Assembly (NCBI GenBank): GCA_902805475.1
Contig: CADCSX010000006.1
Coordinates: 2,852,001-2,916,000 of the forward strand
Source of the DNA: Entonaema liquescens
Taxonomy: Eukaryota > Ascomycota > Sordariomycetes > Xylariales > Xylariaceae
Direction of reading: 5' to 3'
DNA: 64,000 nucleotides
The notes under the pieces were generated by a model. The model made no database searches. It saw only the letters and a program-made list of their open reading frames with translations, and had not been told where the DNA came from. This document shows positions 47,466 through 58,544 of the stretch, piece after piece. The position numbers and the translations under genes were made by a program. Numbering within the stretch: position 1 is the first letter of the stretch; each line of letters starts with the position of its first letter.

Positions 47466-48837
47466 TTACTGGCCCAAAAGCTCTTGGGCTATTTGGATCC
47501 TTTCTTCTTCCGTCAACTCGTGATCTTTGACCTTCTCCGCCTTGGCTGCGTCGAATCGCCAAAGACCTCCTGTCTTATCCGCATCTCCATTCGTGCTTAA
47601 CCCTACATTAGGACCTAGTGCTTCGAGAGTCGCATCAGGCTCAGTGGCAGCCGTAAAGTATCTCCGCTCCCACTCCCGGCCCTCCGATTGCTCCTTTTTC
47701 CGCATGGCCCGCTGCGCCTGCTCGATCTTGCTCTTCTCCTTACCAACATAGTCCATATCTCCTTTAGCAATGCCTGTTGCGACATTAGCCCATGCACGTC
47801 GAGACTCTAGCGGATGCTGCTTCTCGAGAGGTGCAATCGTGAGCTCCGTCGTAGGGCTATCAGTAGGATCCCAGCTTCCAATAAGTGTCTTGGATGAGTT
47901 ATTCTTCACTGGGCCAGAATGAATCTCGAATGCTTTCGTCCATTGGCCAGAGCAATTATATAGCACCTCCTTTTCCTTGCCTGTTGGATATAGAGTAGCC
48001 GTAAATGAGTTCTTCTTGCCACTTATCCAACCCTTACCGCTATAGTCTATTTTAGCCGTGAATCCCGTCGACGAAGTGATGTAAGACGCGCTGTCAAGCT
48101 CAATAAAGGGAGCGCCAAAAATCAAGCCCTCGACGTGAAGGGATGGTAGCGTGATCAAGTAGGTATCTTGCTCCCCGGGCTTTGAGGGGTCTGGAACCGA
48201 CAATACTGCATGCCCTATCTGCTTGATGTTGATCGTCTTCGAGAAACTAGCCTTCTGCGCATTATATCCTTGCAGATGTACACCCGAGGGTTTATTGATG
48301 ATACTATACGCTGTCGCTGGCGGGTGATGACTAAGTTATAGGGTTAGACCTGTTATTTCTAGGCATCATCCAGCTCGGCTTCACCAGACTTACTTTACTT
48401 GTTCACTAATCAACTCGGTTGTGCCTGCGTCGTCTTCCCATTTTCCCAAGAAGATTTCGCCCAAAAAGGGGTTGAGGGGCTTCTTCTCGTTGCCATATTG
48501 CTCGCTGCGACTCGCATATTGCTGCTTAAGGGTAGTCAAGAACCACTTGAGCACTAGTAAGGCCCTCTTTGCGGGATCCGGCTCCTTCGCTGGTGCTGCG
48601 AAGACGCTAGGATGTTCAGCCCAGTACGAACTGAACTCGGTGAGACTCGTAGAGGAGAGGATGAAGGGCGGAGCTGTAAGTGAGGAGAGATCGCCGTTGA
48701 AAGATGCGATAGACTGATCGCGAGGTGGTCAGCTCGGAGTAGAAGAGAAAGAGGAATGCCAAGCTCTGTCAACTAACCTTGAGAAACGCAGCCCAACTAG
48801 AGCCAGCGGCCTGGGCGTTTGGTGCAACTTCTGACAT
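47466..48837 (-). CDS. kes1: Oxysterol-binding protein, Kes1/Osh4 type
   Basis: Three exons, 48837-48778, 48713-48394 and 48330-47466; introns of 64 and 63 bp; 414 residues. Starts MSEVAPNAQAAGSSWAAFLK, continues SIASFNGDLSSLTAPPFIL (lid and entry to the barrel), KKPLNPFLGEIFLGKW, the ORD fingerprint read here as EQVNHHPP (consensus EQVSHHPP; the odd codon spans the second intron), ENIN-type strand SKTINIKQIGHAVL, then LPSLHVEGLIFGAPFIEL and the C-terminal RAMRKKEQSEGREWERRYF. No PH domain or FFAT motif, as in short Osh4-type proteins. These exchange sterol and PI4P between ER and trans-Golgi membranes. The two histidines that bind PI4P phosphate are present. Secure family call. Confidence 0.92.
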
Positions 48838-50145
48838 CGCTGTGACGTTTTTAAGACGTCGCCTACGTACGAGTTCAAGGATGCCACGTGGTTCGGATGA
48901 TATACTGCGCGGTTAGGCGGACCCTCCGTATTTCCAAAATCTGATGAAACTGTTGTCGAGTGCGCAAAAGAAGATGGCGTGTCGACGGGGCAATAAATTC
49001 TGGCGGGGAGACAGAGTTCCACAGGCGATCCGAAGCTAAAAAAGGGGCGGAAAGTTGGACTATTATATGTAGTAATAATATTTGAGGTGTCTAATAAGGC
49101 GTCTTGTTTCCGGAAGATGCGGTAATAGCTGGTATGAGAATCCAAAAACGGATTGTTTCCTTTTAGCGGCGCAAAGGTAGAGCTGGTAGTGTAGATGAGT
49201 AATGTGACAATTCGAAGAGAAGGGGTATCATTCTAAGATTTGACGTCAAAAAAACTAAAGAGGAAAAGAAAAGATCGTTGAAGGTAAAGGTTCCCCACAC
49301 GTCATCGACCCTGCCATCGACTGGCTCGTACCTTGACAACACCCCTGCTTGAATCCGCGGATTGGTAGGATCTGGCATCGACTTAAATCGCGTGCCCAAC
49401 TTTGAAGGCTATTGCCGTGCTACACCACATGAGCATGTACTGGTACGTACCTATGTACAGGTAATGCGCCGGCACCATGTATAGGTACCTACATATATGG
49501 TTTGAATTAGTTATATAAAATCAAAGAACGACGCATCGATATATTTCTAACTACTTTCATTAGGCATATCCTCTCTAGGTATTTTTCTGGGAAGAGATAT
49601 ATATATGGTCATACTTTGTAAAACTTTATGTTCCATGTGTCTATGCAAGTAGGTAACTTTGTTGTTGTTGGGACCGTCACCCTAAAGGATAATGAAGGTA
49701 CTTATAAGTACTTCCCCCTTTCCTCGACCTGTGTCGAACCTCAGTCTGGTGTTGGCCGGTACATAGGTACATGTAGTATTTTACGCGTACATATTTCACT
49801 AGCGTCGCAGCGTCGCATTACCCTACATTAGGTACATAATAATACATCTCGATATATTCAACTGGTCAACATGTTCTCGCCATTGGCCCCGGTATGCGGT
49901 CACTTTCATCGAAACATACAGGAATATACAATTGGAATCCGATTAGGATTAAAATGCTTCATTATAAATTACATTCCATCCCGGGTATCATTCCAAGTCA
50001 CGTGCCCCCTTCCCTCTGCAAAGTCTATATATAACGCCGCCCGTCCAAACAGTCCGTCTCTCCTGAATGAGACAGCTTGTCTATGTTATACCGACCCGTG
50101 CATATATAGAATATAATACCAGAGATTTAGAAAGATAAAAAGGCC
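48838..50145. other. 1.3-kb intergenic stretch
   Basis: Promoter of the kes1-like gene and 3' flank of the glycosyltransferase. The recurring GTACCTA/TAGGTAC motif is dense at 49440-49495 and again near 49760-49830. A 138-codon minus frame (48729-49145) overlaps the first exon of kes1 and its leader and is not called. Confidence 0.5.
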
Positions 50146-51588
50146 CTATGCTGGACCGTGACATGAGTCCTCTAGCTTCTGGGCTAACTGACCATTTATA
50201 CCCGAAAACCGACCCTCGACAACATCTCCGAGGATGGCCCATCGCGCGGTGTGACATTTGTGGCCTGCTGGATCGAACGTCCAAGCCAGGCATTCGATCG
50301 ACTGATTACAGATTTCGACACAAGCATCGACTTCGGTAATCTTGTCTGTCGTCGTGCTGTACTCGTCTAATCGTCCAACATAGTCCACATTAGAGCGAAT
50401 AGGTTCGGCAATGAACGAAGCAAAATTCGGAGCGCCATAGATCTTCCCCAGCTGTCTCCAAAACACAGGCTCTGTCATGTTCTTGAATGTATCTCCTACA
50501 TGTTGCATGGCATTGTCGTTTCCAAGACCGTGGAAAGACACTAAGGGTAGGCAGAATCTGTCGATCCACATCCGCGTCATCCAAGGGGGCTCGCCATTAA
50601 ATAGGCGTCGGTATGTCTCGTCAAGATAGATCCCGATCTTCATGAAAGTTGTAGAAAGTAGCTTGTCGCCCCAGATCGCAGTAGTCGACTCCTGATGGCT
50701 CTCGGCAACGACCTCGGGGTGTTTATCGAACAGCAAGCTCAGAGAAGCGCCGGACATAACTACAGATGATCCACCATGTGGGAAACGGCCCTTGTAGTCG
50801 CCGACAGGGTTTCCAATGAACTGCGGTTTGGAGTAGTCCAAGTGTCCTAGCAGTAAAGATAGGGATGATTTGATGATATAAGTGTCGTCGTCCAGCATCA
50901 CATACCACTTTTTCTTCGGCATAGTGTGCCAGATATATTCAAGGCTGGGTATAAACTAAGTCGCACGTTAGTAAGTGATAATTTGTCATATAATTAAGGT
51001 CAGTCAAACCTTCATCGCATCCAGTTCCCACCCCATATCCTTGCCTAATGTATCGGCTAACATCCACTCTTCGCCGTCAACAGCATCGGCGAGGGTGGTG
51101 TATTTCATCACGCGCTCTTGCTGTTCTTGACCACTTAGAGAACCTCGTTCTAAGTTCCATCCAATGATATCAATGACCGGCACTTCTTTCCCGCTGGCCA
51201 TTGTAAAATTCCTCTGATCCGGGAACAGCGGAAAGTCCTGAACGACGATGGTATCTGCATTTAAGGCCTCGTTACTTAACGCTTTCAGCGCTGCTGGCAC
51301 CCGCTTTTTTGTTCCAAATCCTGTCTTGATTACTATGCCGATATCATTATTAGGGTCGATAGGATAGGGTTGCGGCTTGTACAACCAGGAATCGCTTGGG
51401 AGGGCAGTCTGGTAGTGATCTTGCATGACATTGTGCTGAAATCGGAAGAAGGATCTTAGTCGACTATCATACGGCGTTAAATTATAGAGAATAAATAAGA
51501 ACGCCAGGATACCCAGGCCGATCTTCTGCGGGCGAGACATGCGTGTGATGCAAGAGCGGATCGATCTTCGTTCGACGATTCCCATCAT
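50146..51588 (-). CDS. GT31-like (Fringe-type) Golgi glycosyltransferase
   Basis: Two exons, 51588-51010 and 50955-50146, with a 54-bp intron (GTTTGA donor, TTACTAAC branch, GACTTAG acceptor); 462 residues. Type II membrane topology: short basic cytoplasmic tail, membrane helix at about 22-40 (KIGLGILAFLFILYNLTPY), lumenal catalytic part. The nucleotide-sugar metal site is WYVMLDDDTYI (DDD at 215-217), followed by GNPVGDYKGRFPHGGSSVVMSGASL, typical of the Fringe/GT31 clan in fungi. The last 70 residues have a PAN/apple-like Cys pattern (ACVEICNQSIECLAWTFD, KCHT). An ATG doublet begins the protein. Substrate unknown; probably extends glycans in the Golgi. In the bases just upstream there is no further in-frame ATG of note. 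Confidence 0.87.
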
Positions 51589-52114
51589 GAGGGTCGGTGT
51601 TGGTTACTTGTTATCGATTACGTCCGTGCGACCGAAGCCAGCAGCCAAATAATGCTGGCTGATAAGACTGAGAACATGCGTATAAAAAGAGCGAAAGTGG
51701 GAAACGATTGTAGATGTTCTCGTAGACAGCTCAATGTTAGAAAGAAGTAGGAGAAGTTAAGAAAAGGGGATTACAGGTCTCCAATGCTGACCTCGATACG
51801 AGAAAAAAGAAAAATGAGAACTGAGAACTTTTTTAGAAACTCGAATGATGAAAGGTTAAAGAGGTACTGAGCTCTCAATATGCGGGGATTAGGAGGTTTA
51901 GTGACGTCCGGGTTAAACTAATTCTAGGATTGATCTGGTTCAGACTGGAAATGATAGACGCTATTGCGGAACGAAGTGCTAAATTTGGCCAACCAGGCGG
52001 TAATTAACGCGACCGCGTCCCACTAAAGAGCACTAAGAAAACCTGGTATTGTACAACAGCCGGGTCCGTCGCATGTATTGTACCACATAGGTAGTAGGTA
52101 CCTACTCGTCAGGA
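51589..52114. other. 5' flank of the glycosyltransferase gene
   Basis: Purine-rich leader (GAAAAAAGAAAAATG-type tracts) and ordinary intergenic DNA leading to the MITE. Just outside the element is TAGGTAGTAGGTACC. No gene. Confidence 0.5.
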
Positions 52115-52674
52115 TTCCAAACATCCGACCTTTTGCCGGGGCTTCGCCCCTAAGGTCAGGGACTTTTAAAAGGTAACGACTTTTAAAAGGTAAATTTTAG
52201 TACAAATTTTTACTAGTGCTGACCATACAAATTTAAGTATTTCAATCAAAATGAATAGTGCTATTTACATGCAAAGATCTAATGCTTTAGCTTTATATTA
52301 TGTAATAAAACGTTGATCTAATGCGATTATCGTCACTTTTGCTGTCGCTTTTTTTACACTTAAATAATACTCACCAATTTTTAATAAAAATAAATAAAAT
52401 ATATTATAAATAATTAAGAGGTCAATAATTATTATAATATCAAAGCCGATGCGATTAAAAGTGGTTACGTTATATAAAAATTGAAAAGGTTGAAATATTA
52501 AGATTGTACGTATTAATAATATTTAAAATTCGGGTAGTACTTAACATTAGGTGTGCATCCCACCTAAATTTAAGTAGCCACAGAAATTACCTTTTAAAAG
52601 TTCGTTACCTTTTAAAAGTCCCTGACCTTAGGGCGAAGCCCCGGGAAAGGTCGGATGTTTAGAATCCTGACGAG
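52115..52674. mobile_element. MITE-like element with ~85-90 bp terminal inverted repeats
   Basis: A 560-bp segment bounded by CTCGTCAGGATTC at the left and its complement GAATCCTGACGAG at the right, flanked on both sides by TA. The left arm (52115-52197) and right arm (52584-52674) are almost perfect inverted copies through AAACATCCGACC, GGGGCTTCGCCC, TAAGGTCAGGGAC and two CTTTTAAAAGG blocks, differing by a few substitutions and one-base indels. The 390-bp interior is very AT-rich and has no open frame. TA flanks and non-autonomous structure suggest a Tc1/mariner-pogo-type MITE; the superfamily is inference as no transposase is present. Confidence 0.88.
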
Positions 52675-53359
52675 TATATATGTAGAACGACCTGTTAGGG
52701 GAAGATTACGCGTTCTTAAAAGCCACCAGGAGTACAAACTGAACCTTAACTTTACCCCTGCCAATATGCTAGTAACTCGCTTATGAATTTATCGGATATT
52801 ATCTCAGCAGCTTCTCAAAATCCCCACTCTCAACTTCTGGTCAAATACGTATCTTACGTATCTTTGTTTGTATGCCGCGGCGCGCGTCCGTTGTGCGACA
52901 CGGGGTGCTCCGGTGCGCTTCGGTGCGCTTCGCACGCCGGACCGCTCGTTATTCAGCGCGGCCGGACAAGCGGCGCCACGCAGAGTAGCTCCCTATATCA
53001 AAAATTTGAGAATGAGTTCGGGTTACGGAGACACCGGAAGGACGAGGACCAAATAGTACTACAAATTCCAATAGCTATAGTAATATACAACGGAATTTCT
53101 TTGCTATAGACCTACCACATAATCCCGGTACTAGGAAGACGGATGCATGGTTGTCTCTAGATCGCTATTTCTCTATAACGGCGTAGAATCTTTTTAGCTC
53201 GTTAAAACAAGGGGGTTTTCCTTCGCCCCACTAAACTTGGCGACGTCCAGGGCTTATAAATAGTCAAACCTGATCATCTTATTATGCCCAGAGGCCTAAC
53301 CTCCAGGTACTCTCTTCATTATCTATCTCCAACTAACCGTCTGCTAGTTCGAAGACAAC
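52675..53359. other. Intergenic with a GC-rich patch
   Basis: Between the MITE and the P450. From about 52868 to 52985 the DNA is strikingly GC-rich (CGCGGCGCGCGTCC, CGGTGCGCTT repeated in tandem, CGCGGCCGGAC) in otherwise AT-rich surroundings. It is open in two frames but resembles no protein. The last 100 bases are the likely P450 promoter. Confidence 0.5.
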
Positions 53360-55260
53360 ATGTTACAGTCTCCGGAGCCTTTGGGCTTCCACATCACATC
53401 CCTCATCATGAAGGGTGTTGGATACTCAGCCCTAGCTGGCCTACTATTCTTCTTTTTCCGCCTGTATCAAGTTCGAATGATGTTCCGACGAGTTCAAAAA
53501 GAACATGGGATTGTGAGTAGTTTCTGTAGTCAAAGCCAGAGGTTCTCAAGAAGTCGACCTGAATTGCTACCGGAATCAAACACCACGAAAAAATTATATA
53601 CTTGCCAGGTCTACACGTACCTTCATATAATGCTAATCATTCATAGGCGATTATGCCCCATTCGTTTCTGTTTGGTCATATTGTGACGCTCGCAAAGTTA
53701 ACTATGAAGTAGTATGTATAGGACCTAGATTTTCATTTCATAAGGCCACGGCAACTAAAACCTCGATAGTAAAATACCACGAGACAGCCATGGTCATTGG
53801 ATGTTTCGATATATCAAGCAAGAGTATCCCGAAATCGCGCGCCAGGGTATTGCTTACTTAGACGCATGGCCATTCAATTATCCCATGTTTGCGGTCTATA
53901 ATCCCAGTATGATGGCACAGTTCACCCAAGAAAACAGTCTCCCTAAATTTTGGGCCATGCCCCAAGTTGAATTCAAGGGATTCTCTGGAGGTCAAGACCT
54001 AGTAAACCTGGACGGTCCAGAATGGAAGAAGGCTCGAAGCATGTTTAATCCTGGATTCTCGGCCAAGAATCTCTTATCACTCGTTCCTGCTATGATAGAA
54101 GAAGTCTTGGTCTTTCGAGAACGACTCGGGCAAGTTGCCGCTTCCGGGGAAGTTATAAAACTAGAAGACTATACGACGAAGATAACTGTTGACATAGTTG
54201 GCCGTGCTGTACTGTAAGTTAAAACGATGTGGTTCCGTTTTCCAACGTCCAATGCTTAGCGTAAAATAGGGGAACACGTCTAGAAACACAGTCTAAGCCA
54301 AATCGCTTGATGGACACGATGAAATCTCAGATAGGCCTGATCTATTTTGAGCTTGACCTCGCCAGGCAGCTGAACCCGCTTCTTCCTTTGAAACATTGGA
54401 TATACAACCGCATAATCAGCAACACACTAACCCCCTATATTCTCGACACAGCTCAGAATTACGAGAAAATCGAAGGACCTAAAACTATCGTCGCCCTTGC
54501 CCTAAAGGAGTACATCAATGAAGTACAGGATTACACCGCAAGGGGAAATATCCCATCCGAGTTCGTTGAACGGATCGTCAAGCATATCAAGATCTTCATG
54601 TTCGCCGGGCACGACACTACTTCTACGGTTCTTGCGTATATATACTACCTGCTTAGCAAACATCCCGATAAAGCAGCTACACTGCGCGCCGAACACGACG
54701 AAGTATTTGGCACTGACCCAACTGCTGCTGCTGGCTTGATCGGGGCAGATCCTACATTACTGAATAAGTTGCCGTACACAATGGCTGTTCTCAGGGAAGC
54801 ACTCCGTCTATTCCCTCCCGTAGGCGGTAGCGTCCGTCAATCACAGCCGGGACACTTTCTTACGCATCCCGAAACTGGGGCCCGTTTTCCGACATACGGA
54901 TTCATGATGCATTCCTCTGCAGCAACGGTATTACGTGACCCAGAATACTGGCCCGACCCCGACTCCTTCATTCCGGAACGATTCATGACGCGCGACGAGA
55001 ACGATCCCTTACACCCAGTCAAAAACACATGGCGACCGTTTGAGATGGGACCTCGGAATTGCATCGGTCAGGAGTTGGTTTTTGTAGAGGTGCGTCTCAT
55101 CCTTGCACTGACGGTACGCGAGTTCGATGTCGAAGAGGCCTATCCGACGGATGCAGAGACGTGGATGGGCGTCAAAGCGTACCAGGTCACTAATCCCGAA
55201 ATTACTTCCACGGCTCATCCTAAGGATGGCCTTCCTGTGAAGGTCAAGGCTAGGAAATAA
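53360..55260 (+). CDS. Cytochrome P450 monooxygenase
   Basis: Four exons: 53360-53512, 53647-53711, 53788-54213 and 54270-55260; introns of 134, 76 and 56 bp (GTGAGT, GTATGT, GTAAGT donors); 544 residues. An N-terminal membrane anchor (VGYSALAGLLFFFFRLYQV) is followed by the small exon 2 (PHSFLFGHIVTLAKL) and YHGHWMFRYIKQEYP. I-helix oxygen motif AGHDTTST (about 327), K-helix EALR (about 391), and heme loop FEMGPRNCIG with the axial Cys at about 478. All essential residues are present, so probably an active ER monooxygenase that takes electrons from P450 reductase. The FAGHDTTST and GPRNCIG forms are like fungal CYP families of the CYP4/CYP52 clan. No backbone synthase is nearby; substrate unknown. 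Confidence 0.9.
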
Positions 55261-55607
55261 GGCAATGAAGCCAGTACATACTCTGTATTGTACAAATGAA
55301 TACCTTTATCCCGTGTATGATCTCAAATCTTGTACATACAGCATATCCACAAGGTCTCGCTCCGATTACATATTCACGGAAATTAGAATACTATATCATA
55401 GACAGATTGTTACAATGCCATCGTACTTAATATATAATTTAAAGTACTTCAATTATTATAATTCTTATCGTGAAGCCCTACAAGAGGCCAACTAGATACG
55501 ACCCTAACCACAAGCTGAGTTGTGGTTATCTAAATCTCCAGGCATCTCAGATGTTATCCAACAAATGCATCGCCCAACCTATACTCATGAAGAGCGTGGT
55601 TCATTTC
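55261..55607. other. Intergenic, convergent 3' ends
   Basis: Spacer between the P450 (plus) and the following minus-strand gene. AT-rich, no gene. Confidence 0.5.
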
Positions 55608-56426
55608 CTATGCCGTGAAAATATTCCGCATAAAAACATTGAGCTGATAATCCAGGGGCGGCACGTAAAGCTGTTCATACCACTGTAGTAATTCCACCAC
55701 ATTGTCAAATACCTCTATCCCATACTGGCCTCGATCGGCCCCATATCTCCACCCCCACTCCTTGCCATCTTCTTCCTGTCGACAGTAGACGATAAAACAC
55801 GTTGTCTCAGGTCCCATACCACACTCCCACCCGGCTTTAGTCTCCCACTCCTCCAAGCGAAGCTGCTCAGCCACATCACCATCAGAACCAAACACACTAG
55901 CAGCAGCCTCGCCCTCGCTATCCCCAAGCCCGTCCCAGAAACGTACCTGCTGCCCCTCCTCTCGATACTGCGGCCATCCGTGCCCCTCCAGACTGTCGAC
56001 TTGGCCCATGACCACCTCGAAGTCGGCAGGGAACCTGAGCTCGGGGTCTATCTCCCGCAGCCCCGCCTCTATGCCGTTCTTATAGCTTTGGCGGAGCAGC
56101 GCGCGACGCTCGGCATTAGAGCCTACGAATACGCCGTCGAGGCCGAAAGCTCGGACCAGGGCATCCCACTTCGTCATAACATCGGAAGGAACATTGATCT
56201 GAAGAGACGGATCTAGATTCTCCGGTCGTGAGATGTAGAGTAGGCGGTGGAAGAACCGCTGGCTCGCTTTGGAGATACCCTCGGGGCTCACTGATGCGCT
56301 TTCTGCTGCGAGGGCCGCTGCCTCGACGTGTTGTATGAAGCGCTGGAAGACAGCATGATTACGCTGCGTCACGCTGGCACGATAATGCGCGAGAGCCGCG
56401 AGGACCTCGTCTTCGGAAGGTTGCAT
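55608..56426 (-). CDS. Unknown protein, 272 residues
   Basis: A single clean frame from the ATG at 56426 to 55608 with good codon use. It begins MQPSEDEVLAALAHYRAS, is mostly helical to about residue 100 (ASQRFFHRLLYISRPENLD), then holds a tryptophan-rich acidic second half (VMTKWDALVRAFGLD, EGHGWPQYREEGQQVRFWDGLGDSEG, EWGWRYGADRGQYGIEVFDNVVELLQWYEQLY). The final segment has the flavour of SMI1/KNR4 (SUKH) proteins, but I cannot claim membership. No signal peptide or membrane segment. No recognised neighbour relation. Confidence 0.7.
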   Translation of the reverse strand: MQPSEDEVLAALAHYRASVTQRNHAVFQRFIQHVEAAALAAESASVSPEGISKASQRFFHRLLYISRPENLDPSLQINVPSDVMTKWDALVRAFGLDGVFVGSNAERRALLRQSYKNGIEAGLREIDPELRFPADFEVVMGQVDSLEGHGWPQYREEGQQVRFWDGLGDSEGEAAASVFGSDGDVAEQLRLEEWETKAGWECGMGPETTCFIVYCRQEEDGKEWGWRYGADRGQYGIEVFDNVVELLQWYEQLYVPPLDYQLNVFMRNIFTA

Positions 56427-57250
56427 TTCTCCAGTTATATCCTTCGCTCCAATAGTAACTGTCTCTACTGTCGATATGTTTTCTTTACTTCAGGTGGCCT
56501 TATCCGTAGTCGGCCACAAGAATTTTAGCAAATCTCGAATAATTAACTTGAAGACTATGCGAAGAGAAGATAGTTGTAATGGAGAGAGCTTTCGACGTTA
56601 AATACCAGAATTAAACTTGAGATCGCCCAGGACCCCCGTAGTATAAGTATCACGCTATTTGATCGCCGGGCATGGGTGTGAAATGACTCCATTTATACGC
56701 CCAATGAGTTAAGAGAATTGAACTCGCTACCACTTCTTCCACCTAGACTTCACAATCAATTATGATCTCGTCTAGGCAACCATATCACTGCCTAAACAAA
56801 CCAGCTAATAAAGAGTAGCAATTGGAACACGCGCTATTATTCATCAGGCATACCATTCAACGAAGACAATCTGTGCTATATCGCTAATGTATTAACGATT
56901 TTTATTTCTGCCATTCTCCAGGGACTTAGAAATAATACGAATAGTAGTTTTAAGATGGAGGGTCGACTGAATTTGTAACCGGAACCAAAGAAGCGCCCCG
57001 ATCTTAGATATCAAACACTGCTCAATTTAGCGCTATGAATAAAAGGAAAGCCTTATGATACTTGCGTGCTAATATTTTGATCGCTGTGACAGTCCAAGAG
57101 GGCAAGACATGAAAACACTAGGTTGATATTGCAAGTTCTGGTATGTCTGGCCATTCACACTACTGGCCCAATAAGTAGCATCGAAAATATAGTCCATTAG
57201 CTACAAAGTCAATTTCAAGCACCCATACTGTTGCCATCTGAGGGCTTCAG
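56427..57250. other. Intergenic
   Basis: About 0.8 kb with no credible gene; promoter of the unknown gene and 3' flank of the DUF3632 gene. Confidence 0.5.
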
Positions 57251-58544
57251 TTATCCCGTAACTCTTAAAATAGCATTCGGCTGTTCCGTTCCAGCAATTC
57301 GTCCGAACGTCTCACAGTGAACTTTCATCTCATAGCCCGATTCCACCGTGCTATGATCGCTTGAAAGATTTTCCTTGTCTGTAGTCTTCACCACAGGCCT
57401 GTCACTGGTGGACACGGGACTACCCTTGGTTTTTATCTCGGCTTCTGCCTTCGGCTTCGGCTTGGCCTTGGCTCTAGCTCTAGCCTTAGCTCTAGCTTTA
57501 GCCTTAGACTTGGCCTTAGCTTTCGACTTGGCTTTTGATTTGCGCCGATCGTCTTCTTTTTCCATTCGTTCCCCCTCCTCTTTCTCAGCTATGTTCATAG
57601 TCTCTATTGCCTTGTCAATTACCGGGCGTAGATTCTCATCGACCTCTGTTTTTATTTCCGAGAGTCGACGCTTCCAAAAACACCATCGCTCAATGCTACA
57701 GCCGCTTGTACCGGGATACAATGGCCCACAACGATACGGGCGACCTGTATTTGGACCTTCTGGGTAGTCTGAATACTCATGGAGGAGAGAGTCTATGAGG
57801 AGGCGACGGGAACTCCGCAAGATCCACTCGAGCGCAACTCGGACTCTGGTATTGGGTGTCGGTAAGTTGTCCTCAGGGGATAGAGGCGACTCAAGGCCTT
57901 CTTGAAGTCCCCAGATCGGATATTTTCCCCATCCTTTCCGGCCAGCATAAATTCTCGCGATGAATGAGTTCAGATTTAACCATTCTGATTCCGTAAACTC
58001 GGACTCGCATTCATCGTCCTCTCCATGTCCAGTTCTCGGGGCTATTAGTCAGGTTAGATATAACTTTAAATGAAGTAAAAGGCTTAAAAATACTTACATA
58101 GGTTCCAACTCTCTCTCACCGCTATAGGGAAGTCTGAGAGGTTTTTCCACATTTGATGTTCGGGCTAAATCTAGTTAATCAACTGTTATAAGCATGAATT
58201 TAGACCAGCCATACCTTCCCATCCCTTGCAAACTCGTCTAACAAGGCCGTAGTTCTGACGAGGACATCTTGCTCGAGAGTACAAGGTTGAACTTGGCTCG
58301 CTATGTCAACGAGGGCTTCCCAGAATGTCCACGCAAAGGCATCTAGCTCTAGCCCTAGCTTATCCATAGACGGAAACTCGGATACTTTAGCAATAAAGTG
58401 CTCCGCTCTATGATTTAGGGTAGTTTTACGACGTGGTAATTCTACCGCAGACTTGAGAAGATCAAAGATATGAGAACCAATCTTTCCTAGTCGTTCGTTC
58501 GGCTGTTTTGGATGGTGAGAATCGGATTGGTCTGTTGCCGCCAT
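57251..58544 (-). CDS. DUF3632 family protein with Lys/Ala-rich tail
   Basis: Three exons, 58544-58215, 58164-58098 and 58041-57251; introns of 50 and 56 bp (GTATGG and GTAAGT donors, TTTAG and ATAG acceptors); 395 residues. The start is the ATG at 58544 (MAATDQSDSHHP); the exon junctions read FARDGK to PEHQMWKNLSDF, then RESWNL to SPRTGHG. Typical DUF3632 features: an N-terminal helical domain (IFDLLKSAVEL, FAWTFWEALVDIASQV), KNLSDFPIAVRESWNL, and the ESEFTESEWLNLNSFIARIYAG block followed by ALEWILRSSRRLLIDSLL. Residues about 300-345 are a Lys/Ala repeat (KSKAKSKAKAKSKAKARA-type), encoded by a slippage-prone CTTAGCTCTAG tract near 57465-57545. The family is fungal and functionally undefined. 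Confidence 0.8.

Noticed and set aside
52783..53109. Frames across the GC-rich patch
   Set aside because: Openness follows from GC richness; two frames are open at once and neither resembles a protein.
42290..55260. Secondary-metabolite cluster (FAD monooxygenase and P450)
   Set aside because: Separated by 10 kb of housekeeping genes, with no PKS, NRPS, terpene synthase, transferase, transporter or regulator nearby.
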